A DNA stretch of 64,000 nt from Hwanghaeella grinnelliae (GCF_004005845.1 NZ_SADE01000001.1:2108001-2172000); one strand, 5' to 3'; counted from the stretch's first letter, positions 33,160-42,686 are shown. Made by a program: numbers and translations. Notes: a model not told the origin generated them from the letters alone.

Positions 33160-34368
33160 CTACTCCGCCGGCACCGTTTCGCCCTCGAACTTGGCCGGCC
33201 GGTCGGACGGCAGGAACAGGACAACAACAACCGCGAGAACGGACATCGCCGCCAGCCCCAGGATCAGCCATTCGAAGCTGCCGGTCGCCTCCCGCACCCA
33301 GGAAATCAATTTCACGCCCAGGGGCGCCGCACCGAAGGCCAGGATGAACTTGATGCCGAAGGCCAAGCCCTGGTGCCGTTCAGGCGTGTATTGGGACAGC
33401 AGCATGTTTTCCGATGGCAGCGCGCTGTTGTTTAGAACCACCATGAAGGTCGCCGCGGTCAGCAGCATGACGTCGCCCGTCAGCGCAACGATCGTCAGCA
33501 AGGGTATCTGTCCCATCCAGCAGATCACATAGACCATCTTCTTAGAATGATGATCGGCCATATGGCCGCCGACCACCTGCATCGCCGCACCGGCCACATA
33601 GACGGCCGCAACCATGGCGCCGACCAGGGCCAGATTGCCGCCGACCAGACCGATCAAGCCTTCCTCGAACAATTTCGGCATGGCCGCCTGCATGGTGCTG
33701 TAGAGCAAGCCGATGGCGAACATCGGGAACAGCAGCAGACAAAAGGCCTTCAAGTTGCCGTTGCCCATGGCAGGGTTGTTTTTCCGCGCCGACTTTTCGC
33801 CTTCGCTGATCCGTCCCGTCGCCACACACCACAGCATCACCGCGCCAGTGCCGGCGCAGAGGATGCCCGGCAGCAGGAAAGCTTCCCGCCAGGAGAAGAA
33901 CTCCAGAATCAACCCGGTAATGCCGCCCGCCGCCGCCGCGCCGAGCCCGCCGAAAATGCCGTTCACCGCCAGTTTCTTACCCGTAGACCCATCCGAATTG
34001 CGGATCAGCCAGGAAATGCCGACCGGATGATAGATCGCGCCGAACAGGCCGATCATCGCCAGGAAACCGGTCAGGACCAAATCCTGCTCTGCAAAAGCGC
34101 AGGCGGCCGTCGCCGCCCCCATGCCCAGAAACATGATCACCATCATGCCCGGCGCGCTCCAGATATCCGCCAAGCGCCCCGCCGGCAGCGAGGCCGCGCC
34201 GATCAGGATGGAGGCCGGCAGCCACAGTTCGATCAGGTCATGAAAAGGACGGTCCCAATCCGCCGCCATCGCGATGACGATGGTGAAGTACATCGCCGCG
34301 AAATAATGGAAATAGAAATGCCCGATGCAGGAGAAGATCAGGGACAATCTGGCGCTGGACGCAGACAT
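33160..34368 (-). CDS. MFS transporter (fosmidomycin-resistance-like)
   Basis: 402 residues with about 12 transmembrane segments. The first half contains ASLPAGRLADIW (an MFS loop motif) and AIYHPVGISWLIRN, the latter like Fsr/fosmidomycin-resistance exporters. The second half starts after a basic loop (ISEGEKSARKNNPAMGNG). The substrate is unknown. A small membrane protein gene follows downstream on the same strand. Confidence 0.85.
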   Translation of the reverse strand: MSASSARLSLIFSCIGHFYFHYFAAMYFTIVIAMAADWDRPFHDLIELWLPASILIGAASLPAGRLADIWSAPGMMVIMFLGMGAATAACAFAEQDLVLTGFLAMIGLFGAIYHPVGISWLIRNSDGSTGKKLAVNGIFGGLGAAAAGGITGLILEFFSWREAFLLPGILCAGTGAVMLWCVATGRISEGEKSARKNNPAMGNGNLKAFCLLLFPMFAIGLLYSTMQAAMPKLFEEGLIGLVGGNLALVGAMVAAVYVAGAAMQVVGGHMADHHSKKMVYVICWMGQIPLLTIVALTGDVMLLTAATFMVVLNNSALPSENMLLSQYTPERHQGLAFGIKFILAFGAAPLGVKLISWVREATGSFEWLILGLAAMSVLAVVVVLFLPSDRPAKFEGETVPAE

Positions 34369-34418
34369 GGCGCTCTCTCGATGTCTTGAATGGCCGGACT
34401 ATGATCCCGCCCGCGCCG

Positions 34419-35162
34419 TCAAACAACCAAGCGATGTTTCACAAGTGTATTGTACGGGTCCAAACAGGCTTCATAGACCGGTTTCAGCCTGTCCGGCACC
34501 ACCGCTTCCTTTTCAGTATAGGGCATGAAGCCGGTGGATGCGTTAACGGAGGCGTACCAATGCGCGCCCCAGACCCCATCGCTGTCGCGCGGCCCGTCCG
34601 GCCAATTCAGCATCGCCGCGTCGAAGGGAATACCGACCCTGGCGCACAGCGCCGACAACATCCCTTCGGGATTCTTCAGCACATCCGCAGACTCCAGGAC
34701 CGGCGGCGCGCTGCCCAGCATGTCGCAGACTCGGTCGAACAACTCGATTTGCCGGTGATAACCCAGATCCGCCGCCGTCACCTCTTCCCGTTTCGCCGCA
34801 TAGGACGCGACGACGAATGCCGGGTCGCGGATCAGGAAGCAATTCGCCATCCCGTCCGTCCAATTCAACCCATAATGCGGCAGCATGTGATGGGTCATGT
34901 GCTTCTGATACCAGACGGGTTTTCCGTCCGGCACAGAACCGGTCACGTGGCGCACCACATTGCGCCAGTCGGTGGGCTGAGAGGCGATCACCGCACCGCG
35001 CATCGGATGGTCCAGGCCGGTCTCGTAGAGATAGGCGGCATAGAAGGGTTCGTCCGAGACCGCACAGTCGGCCCGGTTTTCGAACGAGCGCATCATCGCC
35101 GTCGAGATGTTGCGCGGGCCGGACCACATGGCGATCCGGATCGGGGCGTTCTCGTCGCTCAT
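34419..35162 (-). CDS. sulfotransferase-like P-loop protein
   Basis: 247 residues. The N-terminal PAPS-binding-like loop IAMWSGPRNISTAMMRSF is followed by the DEPFYAAYL and WYQKHMTHHMLP segments, and LIRDPAFVVASYAAKR, the 3'-phosphate-binding-like motif. This pattern belongs to a sulfotransferase-family branch often annotated as HAD or branched-chain aminotransferase-associated. The gene directly follows the class IV aminotransferase (45 bp), suggesting a joint pathway. The sulfate acceptor is unknown. Confidence 0.72.
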   Translation of the reverse strand: MSDENAPIRIAMWSGPRNISTAMMRSFENRADCAVSDEPFYAAYLYETGLDHPMRGAVIASQPTDWRNVVRHVTGSVPDGKPVWYQKHMTHHMLPHYGLNWTDGMANCFLIRDPAFVVASYAAKREEVTAADLGYHRQIELFDRVCDMLGSAPPVLESADVLKNPEGMLSALCARVGIPFDAAMLNWPDGPRDSDGVWGAHWYASVNASTGFMPYTEKEAVVPDRLKPVYEACLDPYNTLVKHRLVV

Positions 35163-35207
35163 TCCCAGTATCCCTCGTTCACCGAACTCAAACTTCGGAC
35201 CACGCCG

Positions 35208-36131
35208 CTAGTCGGCCGGACATTCCTGCTGGATCAAATCGGCGTAGAGCGACTGAAGCCGCGCCGTCATCTGACCCCGTCCGCCATCACCGATCTGCCG
35301 ACCGTCGACCGTGCCCACCGGCATGACGCCGGCGAACGTCCCTGTCACAAAGGCCTCCTCCGCGCCGTAGACTTCGGTCAGGCTGAAATCCTTCTGATAG
35401 ACGGGAACGGCGTTCCGGTGCGCCAATTCGATGATGTTACCCCGCGTGATGCCCTTCAGGCAGTACTTGCCGGTAGAGGTCCAAAGCTCACCCTTGCGGA
35501 CGATGAAGAAATGCGTCGAATTGCAGGTCGCGACAAAGCCGTGCGGGTCCAGCATCAACGCTTCATCCGCGCCGGCCTTGTCCGCCTGAATGCAGGCGGC
35601 GATGCAATTCAGCTTACTCAAGCTGTTCCACATCGGGTCCTGCACATCCGGCGCGCCGCGACGGACATGGGCGGTGAACAGCGACATCGGCCGTTCCTTG
35701 GCGGTCGGATGGGCTTCCTTCCATTCCGGGATAATCACGACCGTCGCGCCACCGACATTGGCCTTCGGGCTTTGATAGGGGGTGCTCTTCAAGCCGCGGC
35801 TGACGACCAGTCGGATATGAACGCCCGAATGCATGCCGTTGGCTGCGCAGGTGTCCATGATTTTCTTGGCCAATTCCGCCGGCGCCATACCGATATCGAG
35901 GTCAATGGCCTTTGCGCCTTCATAAAGACGGTCCAGATGCTCTTCCAGGAAGGCCAACTTGTTGTTGTGCAGGCGGATCCCTTCCCAAACGCCGTCCCCC
36001 AAGAGGAAACCGGAATCGAAGACGGAGACAACCGCCTCAGCGCGGGGAACAATCCGCCCGTTCACATAGATCCGGACCGTTTCGTTGCGCGGATCCTCAT
36101 GATGGGCATGGCTGCCCGTTTCCATGTTCAT
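35208..36131 (-). CDS. class IV PLP aminotransferase (BCAT/D-amino acid aminotransferase family)
   Basis: 307 residues of PLP fold type IV. FLLGDGVWEGIRLHNNKLAFLEEHLDRL marks the substrate-side N-domain. SLSKLNCIAACIQA holds the PLP lysine. EALMLDPHGFVATCNSTHFFIV is the (E/D)xxL...G.V.E..-like C-domain strand, and GITRGNIIELA is the phosphate clamp. ATG 36131 has GGAGG upstream. It transaminates a branched-chain or D-amino acid. Same strand as, and 45 bp upstream of, the sulfotransferase-like gene. Confidence 0.85.
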   Translation of the reverse strand: MNMETGSHAHHEDPRNETVRIYVNGRIVPRAEAVVSVFDSGFLLGDGVWEGIRLHNNKLAFLEEHLDRLYEGAKAIDLDIGMAPAELAKKIMDTCAANGMHSGVHIRLVVSRGLKSTPYQSPKANVGGATVVIIPEWKEAHPTAKERPMSLFTAHVRRGAPDVQDPMWNSLSKLNCIAACIQADKAGADEALMLDPHGFVATCNSTHFFIVRKGELWTSTGKYCLKGITRGNIIELAHRNAVPVYQKDFSLTEVYGAEEAFVTGTFAGVMPVGTVDGRQIGDGGRGQMTARLQSLYADLIQQECPAD

Positions 36132-36193
36132 GTCGCCTCCAAACACCGATGGGCGCAAACCGGCACCCTACCCCACTCCAACACTACGCGCCG

Positions 36194-37153
36194 TCAGGCG
36201 TTGAAATCCAGGTTCCAGACGCGATAGCGGGCCGGGTCGTCTTGCCAGCGTTCGCGGACCTTTACAAAAAGATAGAGATGAACCGGACAGCCGAGCAACT
36301 CGACCAGTTCCTCGCGCGCTGATTTACCGATGACCTTCACGCGTTGGCCGCCCTTGCCCAGGATGATGGCCTTTTGGCTGTCGCGGGCGACATAGATGGT
36401 CTGCTCGATCTTCACCCCGCCGTCATTCGTCGGCTCCCACAACTCGGTCTCGACCGTGGTCGCATAGGGTAGTTCCTGGTGGACGTTGAGGAACAGCTTC
36501 TCACGCGTCACTTCCGCAGCCAACAGCATCTGTGGCATGTCGGAAAGCTGGTCTTCCGGAAACATCCAGGGGCCCGGCGAAACATTGGCCGCCAAATGGT
36601 CCAGCAAATCCTGCGCGCCGTAGCCCTTCAGGGCCGAAATCATGAACGTGTCCGTAAAGGCGCCGGATTCGTTCAACGTGGCTGCCAGTTCCAGCAGCTT
36701 TTCACGCTTCACCAGATCGATCTTGTTCAGGGCCAGCACGGCTTTCGCCTTGCGTTGCACAAGACCATCCAGGATCGCCTGGTTTTCCGCGTTCAATCCG
36801 ACCGACGCATCGATCAGGAAGACCGTTTGATCGGCCTCGTCCACGCCCATCCAGGCGGCGCCGACCATTGCGCGATCCAGGCGGCGTTTCGGCTGGAAAA
36901 TCCCGGGCGTATCGATGAAGACGATCTGCGCCTGCCCCTTCATCGCGATGCCCATGACGCGGGTCCGGGTCGTTTGGACCTTATGAGTGACGATCGACAC
37001 TTTCGCGCCGACCAGCAGGTTGACCAGGGTAGACTTCCCCGCATTCGGCGCACCGATTACGGCAACAAAACCACACCGGGTTTCTCCGCCGTTCGGGTCG
37101 CTGGGGTCGTCTGGGCCACCGGACTTGCCGGATTTGGTGTTATGGGTGGTCAT
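36194..37153 (-). CDS. era: GTPase Era
   Basis: 319 residues, last gene of the acpS-lepB-rnc-era operon. G1 GAPNAGKST, G3 DTPG, G4 NKID and a C-terminal KH domain with ILGKGGQRVKVIGKSARE are present. It binds the 3' end of 16S rRNA and assists 30S assembly. Its start overlaps the rnc stop by 4 bp (ATGA), indicating translational coupling. The 24-residue N-terminal tail (THNTKSGKSGGPDDPSDP) is longer than in E. coli. Confidence 0.96.
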   Translation of the reverse strand: MTTHNTKSGKSGGPDDPSDPNGGETRCGFVAVIGAPNAGKSTLVNLLVGAKVSIVTHKVQTTRTRVMGIAMKGQAQIVFIDTPGIFQPKRRLDRAMVGAAWMGVDEADQTVFLIDASVGLNAENQAILDGLVQRKAKAVLALNKIDLVKREKLLELAATLNESGAFTDTFMISALKGYGAQDLLDHLAANVSPGPWMFPEDQLSDMPQMLLAAEVTREKLFLNVHQELPYATTVETELWEPTNDGGVKIEQTIYVARDSQKAIILGKGGQRVKVIGKSAREELVELLGCPVHLYLFVKVRERWQDDPARYRVWNLDFNA

Positions 37154-37851
37154 TCTGCTTTCTTCAACTCCGCCAGCAAGGCCGTTGCGGCCGCTTGTTC
37201 CGCCGCCCGCTTGGACCGTCCCGTCGCGCTTCTGGATGTCCCGTCCTTCACCTTCGCGGCAATCGTGAATACCGGTGCGTGGTCGGGGCCGCTGCGTTCG
37301 ACGATTTCATATGTCGGCAAGGGCTGTCCGCGCCCCTGCAACCATTCCTGCAGACTGGTCTTCGCGTCACGCGGCGGTTCAAGCTCGCGCTCCAGGAACG
37401 GACGCCAAAGTGGCTCGACAAAGCGCTGGGCCGCCCCCAATCCACCAATACGATAGATCGCCGCGATTATGGCTTCGCATACATCGCTGGTGATGGCACT
37501 GTTCTGACGCCCGCCCGATGTCTCCTCACCCGCCGACATCAGGATATAGGCCGGCAGGCCGATCTGGGTAGCGACCTCGGCCAATGTCTCTTTACGGACA
37601 AGGCCTGCATGCCGCTTCGCGATGGGGCCTTCGTCCTCCTGCGGGAACGCCTTCAACAGCATTTCGGCAACGATCAGGCCCAGAACGCGGTCGCCCAGAA
37701 ATTCCAGACGTTCATAGCTGGTGCCGGCGCCGATCAAACTGCGATGCGTCAACGCCCGCCGCAGCAGGTCCTTGTCCGCATCGGTCAAATCCGTGTCGCC
37801 GAGCTGAAGCGCGGCAATCAGGGTGGCGTCGATCGGTTTAGTTGATCCCAT
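37150..37851 (-). CDS. rnc: ribonuclease III
   Basis: 233 residues. The RNase III signature ERLEFLGDRVLGLIVAEML carries the Mg-binding acidic residues; a double-stranded RNA-binding domain follows (SLQEWLQGRGQPLPTYEIVE, then AEQAAATALL). It cuts structured RNA in rRNA and mRNA processing. ATG 37851 overlaps the lepB stop by 14 bp; an in-frame ATG at 37866 is an alternative. Translationally coupled to era downstream. Confidence 0.95.
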   Translation of the reverse strand: MGSTKPIDATLIAALQLGDTDLTDADKDLLRRALTHRSLIGAGTSYERLEFLGDRVLGLIVAEMLLKAFPQEDEGPIAKRHAGLVRKETLAEVATQIGLPAYILMSAGEETSGGRQNSAITSDVCEAIIAAIYRIGGLGAAQRFVEPLWRPFLERELEPPRDAKTSLQEWLQGRGQPLPTYEIVERSGPDHAPVFTIAAKVKDGTSRSATGRSKRAAEQAAATALLAELKKAE

Positions 37852-38554
37852 TGAGCAGACGTCCATACCGGATCGCGAACGGCCAGTTCCAGATTTCCCA
37901 GACCTCCGCGCTGCCGTCGGTCGAGAAGAAAAGCCTTTCCGCGCGGCCAATCAGGTTTTCCGCGGGTACGAAGCCGACCTGGCTCAACACGCGGCTATCC
38001 TGCGAGTTGTCGCGGTTGTCGCCCATCATGAAATAATGACCTTCAGGCACCGTATAGACCCGCGTATTGTCCAGATGCCAATTGTCGCCGCGTTCCTCGA
38101 TAATCCTATGCTTCACCCCATTCGGCAGGGTTTCCTCATATTGGCGGATATGTTTCTCCGCCACCGTGCCCCTGTTGACGACATAATCTTCCATACGGCG
38201 GCGCTCAACGGCTTTGCCATTGATGTGGAGGATACCGCCCGTCACCTGGATCTTGTCGCCCGGCAGGCCGATGACGCGTTTGATATAATCGATCTTGGTA
38301 TCCGTGGGCAGGCGGAACACAGCGACATCGCCGCGCTCCGGCTCATCACCCAAAATCCGCCCTGAAAAAGGAATCAGGCCCAGGGGAAAGGAATACTGGC
38401 TGTAGCCGTAGGAAAATTTCGAGACGAACAGATAGTCCCCGATTAACAACGTCGGGATCATCGAACCGGACGGAATATTGAACGGCTCGAACGCGAAAGT
38501 CCGCACGCCAAGTGCGATCGCAAGCGCGAACACGAGGGTTTTGAACAACTCCAT
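37838..38554 (-). CDS. lepB: signal peptidase I
   Basis: 238 residues. The N-terminal membrane anchor (residues 5-21) precedes the catalytic Ser31 in PSGSMIPTLL and Lys92 in YIKRVIGLPGD. GDNRDNSQDSR is the conserved box E. It cleaves signal peptides on the periplasmic side of the inner membrane. It sits in the canonical acpS-lepB-rnc-era order and is 173 bp downstream of acpS. Confidence 0.96.
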   Translation of the reverse strand: MELFKTLVFALAIALGVRTFAFEPFNIPSGSMIPTLLIGDYLFVSKFSYGYSQYSFPLGLIPFSGRILGDEPERGDVAVFRLPTDTKIDYIKRVIGLPGDKIQVTGGILHINGKAVERRRMEDYVVNRGTVAEKHIRQYEETLPNGVKHRIIEERGDNWHLDNTRVYTVPEGHYFMMGDNRDNSQDSRVLSQVGFVPAENLIGRAERLFFSTDGSAEVWEIWNWPFAIRYGRLLNGIN

Positions 38555-38727
38555 GAAATGCGGCCTCTCTTCACCTCAATCAATCCGCGCCGCAACCTGC
38601 CTCTTTCGGCGGTGCATCGCGAAAATTCCATCCCGGCGCGGGATAAGGCCCGGCGCGTCGCCGCAAGTCAAGGCGGCGGCGGGTCACACCGGGCAAGCCG
38701 GACACCAGCCTAGGGTTCCGGCGGCCC

Positions 38728-39153
38728 TCAGGGGTCCGTCGGATCGGGCCAATCCAGCGGTACGGCGGACAGGATCACCACCGCCTGGGCCAATCCCGAC
38801 TCGTCGGTGAGACTGACATTCGCAAGCGATTTGAACCCGGCCGGGGTCAAGCCCAACAGCCGTTCGCGCGCCCCGCCGGTAATGTTCAGGGTCGGCTTGC
38901 CCGATGGCAGCGGCACGACTTCCATGTCGCGCCAGAACACGCCTTTTCGGAATCCTGTGCCGAGCGCCTTGGAACAGGCCTCTTTCGCGGCGAACATCTG
39001 CGCGTACCGGTCAGCGCGGCGCGCCGGCCGCCGTTCCGCGCGCATCCGTTCCTGATCGGTATAGAGCCGGTGTGTGAACCGCTCACCAAATTGTTCCAAC
39101 GTGTCGCGGATACGGCCGATATCGCAAAGGTCGGTTCCCAATCCAATGATCAT
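38728..39153 (-). CDS. acpS: holo-[acyl-carrier-protein] synthase
   Basis: 141 residues. IGLGTDLCDIGRI is the N-terminal Mg-binding motif; FAAKEACSKALGTGF is the second catalytic segment. It transfers 4'-phosphopantetheine from CoA to acyl carrier protein. Its start overlaps the DUF2062 gene stop by 4 bp. In many alphaproteobacteria pdxJ precedes acpS; here it does not. Confidence 0.95.
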   Translation of the reverse strand: MIIGLGTDLCDIGRIRDTLEQFGERFTHRLYTDQERMRAERRPARRADRYAQMFAAKEACSKALGTGFRKGVFWRDMEVVPLPSGKPTLNITGGARERLLGLTPAGFKSLANVSLTDESGLAQAVVILSAVPLDWPDPTDP

Positions 39154-39716
39154 ACCGCAGCCCCCGTCCCACCTTCGGAAATGTCCCGATTTTTCTTGGC
39201 CGCGATACGCGCGCGGCGGATCAACTGATACTTGGCCACCATCGCCCGCAAGGGAAAGAAGAAGGCCGCCCAGACGACCAGAGCCGTCGGCACCCCGCCA
39301 ACCATCATCGGCACGAAAATCGCCCAGAAATTATCGGCCAGGTAGGACAGGCTCAAATGTTGGTAATTCAGCTCAATCGCGTCCCGGCCCAGAATCCAAA
39401 CACCCAGCGTGTAGATCCAGGCCCAAATGAAGGGAAAGGTCCAGGGATTGCCGACCAGGGTCCCCAGCGCCGCCGCCAGGACACTGCCCCGGGTCAGCCA
39501 AGCCCCGATGGCCGACCCAATAATGTGCAGCCCCATGAACGGCGTGCAAGATATCGCGGCGCCCCAGGCAAACCCGGCGGCAATGGAATACGGCGTACCC
39601 GGCAGGCGCCCGACGCGATGCTTGAAATAATCCGCGCTGCGCCGCCACCCGATCGTCGGCCAGACGGCCTCCCGCACATGGTGGTGAACCTGTCGCTTAC
39701 GGCGGCGTTTGAACAT
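39150..39716 (-). CDS. DUF2062 domain membrane protein
   Basis: 188 residues. A basic N-terminus (MFKRRRKRQVHHHVREAVWP) precedes the DUF2062 core with GTPYSIAAGFAWGAAISCTPFMGLH, LVGNPWTFPFIWAW and a third hydrophobic segment (FVPMMVGGVPTALVVWAAFFF). The NP-x-T loop is typical. Function unknown; often linked to glycosyltransferases or envelope genes. Coupled to acpS by an ATGA overlap. Confidence 0.85.
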   Translation of the reverse strand: MFKRRRKRQVHHHVREAVWPTIGWRRSADYFKHRVGRLPGTPYSIAAGFAWGAAISCTPFMGLHIIGSAIGAWLTRGSVLAAALGTLVGNPWTFPFIWAWIYTLGVWILGRDAIELNYQHLSLSYLADNFWAIFVPMMVGGVPTALVVWAAFFFPLRAMVAKYQLIRRARIAAKKNRDISEGGTGAAV

Positions 39717-39837
39717 GAACGGGAAACCCGTGCGCTTAGTGGAATATGTCAGACATTGAAATTGGCCTGTCGCGCTTTACGACGCAAGCGCAGCATGGAT
39801 TATTGTGGCTGTAGCGGATAGCCCAACCACCCCTTTC

Positions 39838-40440
39838 TCACCACATCCGGCCGGCGGCGTATTCCGGGTAGCCTTCGTCATAGGCGACGGCGTCGAAGTC
39901 TTCCTTCATTTCCTTGACGAACTGCCCGGCACTGGGCACCGCGGGTTTCTCCGTCACCGGGGTCCATAATTGCGACCGCATGATCGCCTTGGCGCATTGG
40001 AAATACATCTCGCCAATCGTGACCGCGATAACGGTCTTGGGCAGTTTGTCCTTCTTCGCGAATGTGACGCGGATATCCTCATCCGCGGTCAGCGCCGCTT
40101 GGCCGTTGATGCGCACGACATTGTCGCAGCCCGGCACCATGAACATCAAGCTGACCCGCCCGTCGCGAACGATATTGCGCAAGCTGTCGATCCGGTTGTT
40201 GCCGCGCCAATCGGGCAACCAGACGGTCTGTTCGTCGACGATCCTGACCACCGGCCCATCCTCGCCGCGCGGGCTGGCATCGGTCCCTTCCGGCCCGACG
40301 GTGGAGATCACCAGGAAGCGCGACGCCTCGATCCATTGCCGATACAGCGGCGTCATCTTTTTCGCGACCTTGGTCAGCGACGCCGGCACGGGTTCATCGT
40401 AAAGAGCGTCGAGAGCGTCCAGGCTGTCGATGGTCTGCAT
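39838..40440 (-). CDS. PPOX-class FMN-dependent flavoprotein (MSMEG_1061 type)
   Basis: 200 residues with the pyridoxamine 5'-phosphate oxidase-like split barrel: RFLVISTVGPEGTDASPRGED, TVWLPDWRGNNRIDSLRNI and MFMVPGCDNVVRINGQA. The C-terminal ECAK-like helix segment reads YFQCAKAIMRSQLW. It probably binds FMN or F420 and is not PdxH itself. It lies 27 bp after rsh on the same strand, in the place where pdxJ is often found. Confidence 0.85.
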   Translation of the reverse strand: MQTIDSLDALDALYDEPVPASLTKVAKKMTPLYRQWIEASRFLVISTVGPEGTDASPRGEDGPVVRIVDEQTVWLPDWRGNNRIDSLRNIVRDGRVSLMFMVPGCDNVVRINGQAALTADEDIRVTFAKKDKLPKTVIAVTIGEMYFQCAKAIMRSQLWTPVTEKPAVPSAGQFVKEMKEDFDAVAYDEGYPEYAAGRMW

Positions 40441-40467
40441 GGTTTTCCCCTTAGGCGTGGCGGAATG

Positions 40468-42630
40468 TTAGCTGAAGGCCCGGTCCACGGAATTGACGAC
40501 CGGCGTGGCGCGGAGCGCGGCCATAATGTTGCTGAGCTGGCGGACCCCGGTAACTTCGATATCGAGCAGCATCTCGTAGAAATCTTCGCCGCGATTGGTG
40601 AATTTCAGATTGAAGATATTGCCGCCGCTGCGGCCGATAACGCTGGAAATCGTCCCCAAACTGCCCGGTTCGTTGGCGATCACCGCATGGACGCGCCCCA
40701 TGAAGCCCTGCGGTTCCTCCGCATCCGTGTCCCAGCTGACATCGAGCCAGCGGTCCGGCGAATCCGCGAAATCTTCCAGCGTGCTGCAGTTGATCGTGTG
40801 GATGGTCACCCCGCGGCCGGTGGTGACGATGCCGACGATCCGGTCGCCCGGCAATGGATGGCAGCAGCGCGCGTAATGGATCGCCATGCCTTTGATCAAC
40901 CCTTTCACCGGCACGCTGTGACGGTGGGGATCCTTGGCTTTCTGCGTCGGCGGGATCTGCTGTTTCTTTTGTTCCAGCTCCTGCGCCTGTTCAGCCTTGG
41001 CGCCCGGATAGACCGCATAGAGAACATCGCGCCCGGTGATCCTGCCCTCGCCCACCGCGACATAGAGGTCGTCGACCGTATCGACCTTGAATTTCGCGGT
41101 CACCCCACGCAGGGCCTTTTCGGTCAGGTCGTAATCGCCCTGTCGGAAGGTGCTGTCCAACACCTCGCGGCCGAGGCCGAAATACTGGTCGCGCTGTTTG
41201 GAACGAACGAAGCGGCGAATGGCGGACCGCGCCTTGCCGGTAACGATAAAGGCTTCCCAGGCGGGTGACGGCGTCTGCGCCTTGGAGGTGATGATTTCGA
41301 CCTGATCCCCGTTGCGCAATTCGGTCCGCAGCGGTTTGATCCGGCCGTTGATCTTGGCGCCCACGGTGCGGTTGCCCACATCGGTATGGACAGCATAGGC
41401 GAAATCGACCGGCGTCGAGCCGCGCGGCATGGCGTGCAGATCGCCCTTCGGCGTGAAGACGAACACCTGATCGGCGAACATCTCCATCTTGGTGTTTTCC
41501 AGAAAGTCGTCCGGCCCGGACGCGTTGGACAGGATATCCAGCATGTCGCGCATCCAGCGATATTGCCGCCCTTCGCGCGCCGGTGCCTCCGACCCGTTGG
41601 CCTTATAGCGCCAATGCGCGGCGACGCCCAATTCCGCCACGTCATGCATTTCTTGGGTCCGGATCTGAACCTCGATCCGGGTGTTCTCCGGCCCGATCAC
41701 GCCCGTATGCAGGGATTGGTATCCGTTCGGCTTCGGCAGCGAAATATAGTCCTTGAACCGGCCCGGCGTGACCGTATAGCGGCCGTGAATACAGCCCAAT
41801 GCGCGGTAGCAATCGCCGAGATTTTCGACGATGACCCGGAAGGCAACGATATCGGAAAGTTGTTCAAAACCAATATTTTGTCGCTGCATCTTGCGCCAAA
41901 TTGAGAATGGCGACTTCTCCCGTCCCAGAACGGTCGCCTCAATCTCGTTCGCCTCAAGCAAGGTCTGCAATTCTGCGACCACCTTACCGATGGTGTCGCC
42001 GCTTTCCTCATGAAGGTAATGCAGGCGGTTGACGATGGAACTGCGCGCGTCCGGGTTCAATTCCGCGAAGGCGAGATCTTCCAGTTCGTCCTTCCAGTCC
42101 CTGATGCCGATACGCTCGGTCAGCGGGACATAGATTTCCATGGTCTCAAGCGCGATGCGGCGGCGCTTCTCCTCTTTCGAGATGAAGTGCAGCGTGCGCA
42201 TGTTGTGGAGGCGGTCGGCCAGTTTCACGACCAGAACGCGGATGTCCTGAGACATGGCCAGCACCAGCTTGCGGAAATTCTCCGCCTGCTTGGTCCGGCT
42301 GGACTGCAATTCCAACTGGGTCAGCTTGGTGACGCCGTCGACCAGGCCCGCCACTTCGGGACCGAAAGTGTCCTGAATGATCTCCAGCGTGGCATCGGTA
42401 TCTTCGACCGTGTCGTGCAGCAGGCCGGTGACGATGGAAGATGCGTCGAGGCGCTTCTCGCTCAGCAACCCGGCGACTTCGACCGGGTGGGAAAAGTAGG
42501 GATCGCCCGATGCCCGGGTTTGCGTCCCATGCGCCTTCATCGCAAAAACATAGGCGCGGTTGAGGAGGCCCTCATCCGCGCCCGGATCGTAGTGCTTTAC
42601 ACGCTCCACCAGTTCATACTGACGCAACAT
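40468..42630 (-). CDS. rsh: bifunctional (p)ppGpp synthetase/hydrolase
   Basis: 720 residues. The N-terminal HD domain has FSHPVEVAGLL and HDTVEDT (72-78), so the hydrolase is intact. The synthetase domain contains CIHGRYTVTPGRFKDYISLP, KPNGYQSLHTGV and RIEVQIRT. TGS (FVFTPKGDLHAMPRGSTPVD) and a C-terminal ACT domain (about 645-720) follow. It makes and degrades the stringent-response alarmone in response to amino-acid, carbon or lipid stress. It follows rpoZ, with a terminator-like hairpin between. Confidence 0.96.
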   Translation of the reverse strand: MLRQYELVERVKHYDPGADEGLLNRAYVFAMKAHGTQTRASGDPYFSHPVEVAGLLSEKRLDASSIVTGLLHDTVEDTDATLEIIQDTFGPEVAGLVDGVTKLTQLELQSSRTKQAENFRKLVLAMSQDIRVLVVKLADRLHNMRTLHFISKEEKRRRIALETMEIYVPLTERIGIRDWKDELEDLAFAELNPDARSSIVNRLHYLHEESGDTIGKVVAELQTLLEANEIEATVLGREKSPFSIWRKMQRQNIGFEQLSDIVAFRVIVENLGDCYRALGCIHGRYTVTPGRFKDYISLPKPNGYQSLHTGVIGPENTRIEVQIRTQEMHDVAELGVAAHWRYKANGSEAPAREGRQYRWMRDMLDILSNASGPDDFLENTKMEMFADQVFVFTPKGDLHAMPRGSTPVDFAYAVHTDVGNRTVGAKINGRIKPLRTELRNGDQVEIITSKAQTPSPAWEAFIVTGKARSAIRRFVRSKQRDQYFGLGREVLDSTFRQGDYDLTEKALRGVTAKFKVDTVDDLYVAVGEGRITGRDVLYAVYPGAKAEQAQELEQKKQQIPPTQKAKDPHRHSVPVKGLIKGMAIHYARCCHPLPGDRIVGIVTTGRGVTIHTINCSTLEDFADSPDRWLDVSWDTDAEEPQGFMGRVHAVIANEPGSLGTISSVIGRSGGNIFNLKFTNRGEDFYEMLLDIEVTGVRQLSNIMAALRATPVVNSVDRAFS

Positions 42631-42686
42631 GTTTCTTTACACCCCTTTATCGGGGAAAGGGGCCGGTTGAAGACCGGCCCGTACCA

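Noticed and set aside
34386-36227. 613-codon open frame on the plus strand
   Set aside because: It lies antisense to the sulfotransferase-like and aminotransferase genes and shows an Arg/His/Pro-rich composition without motifs.
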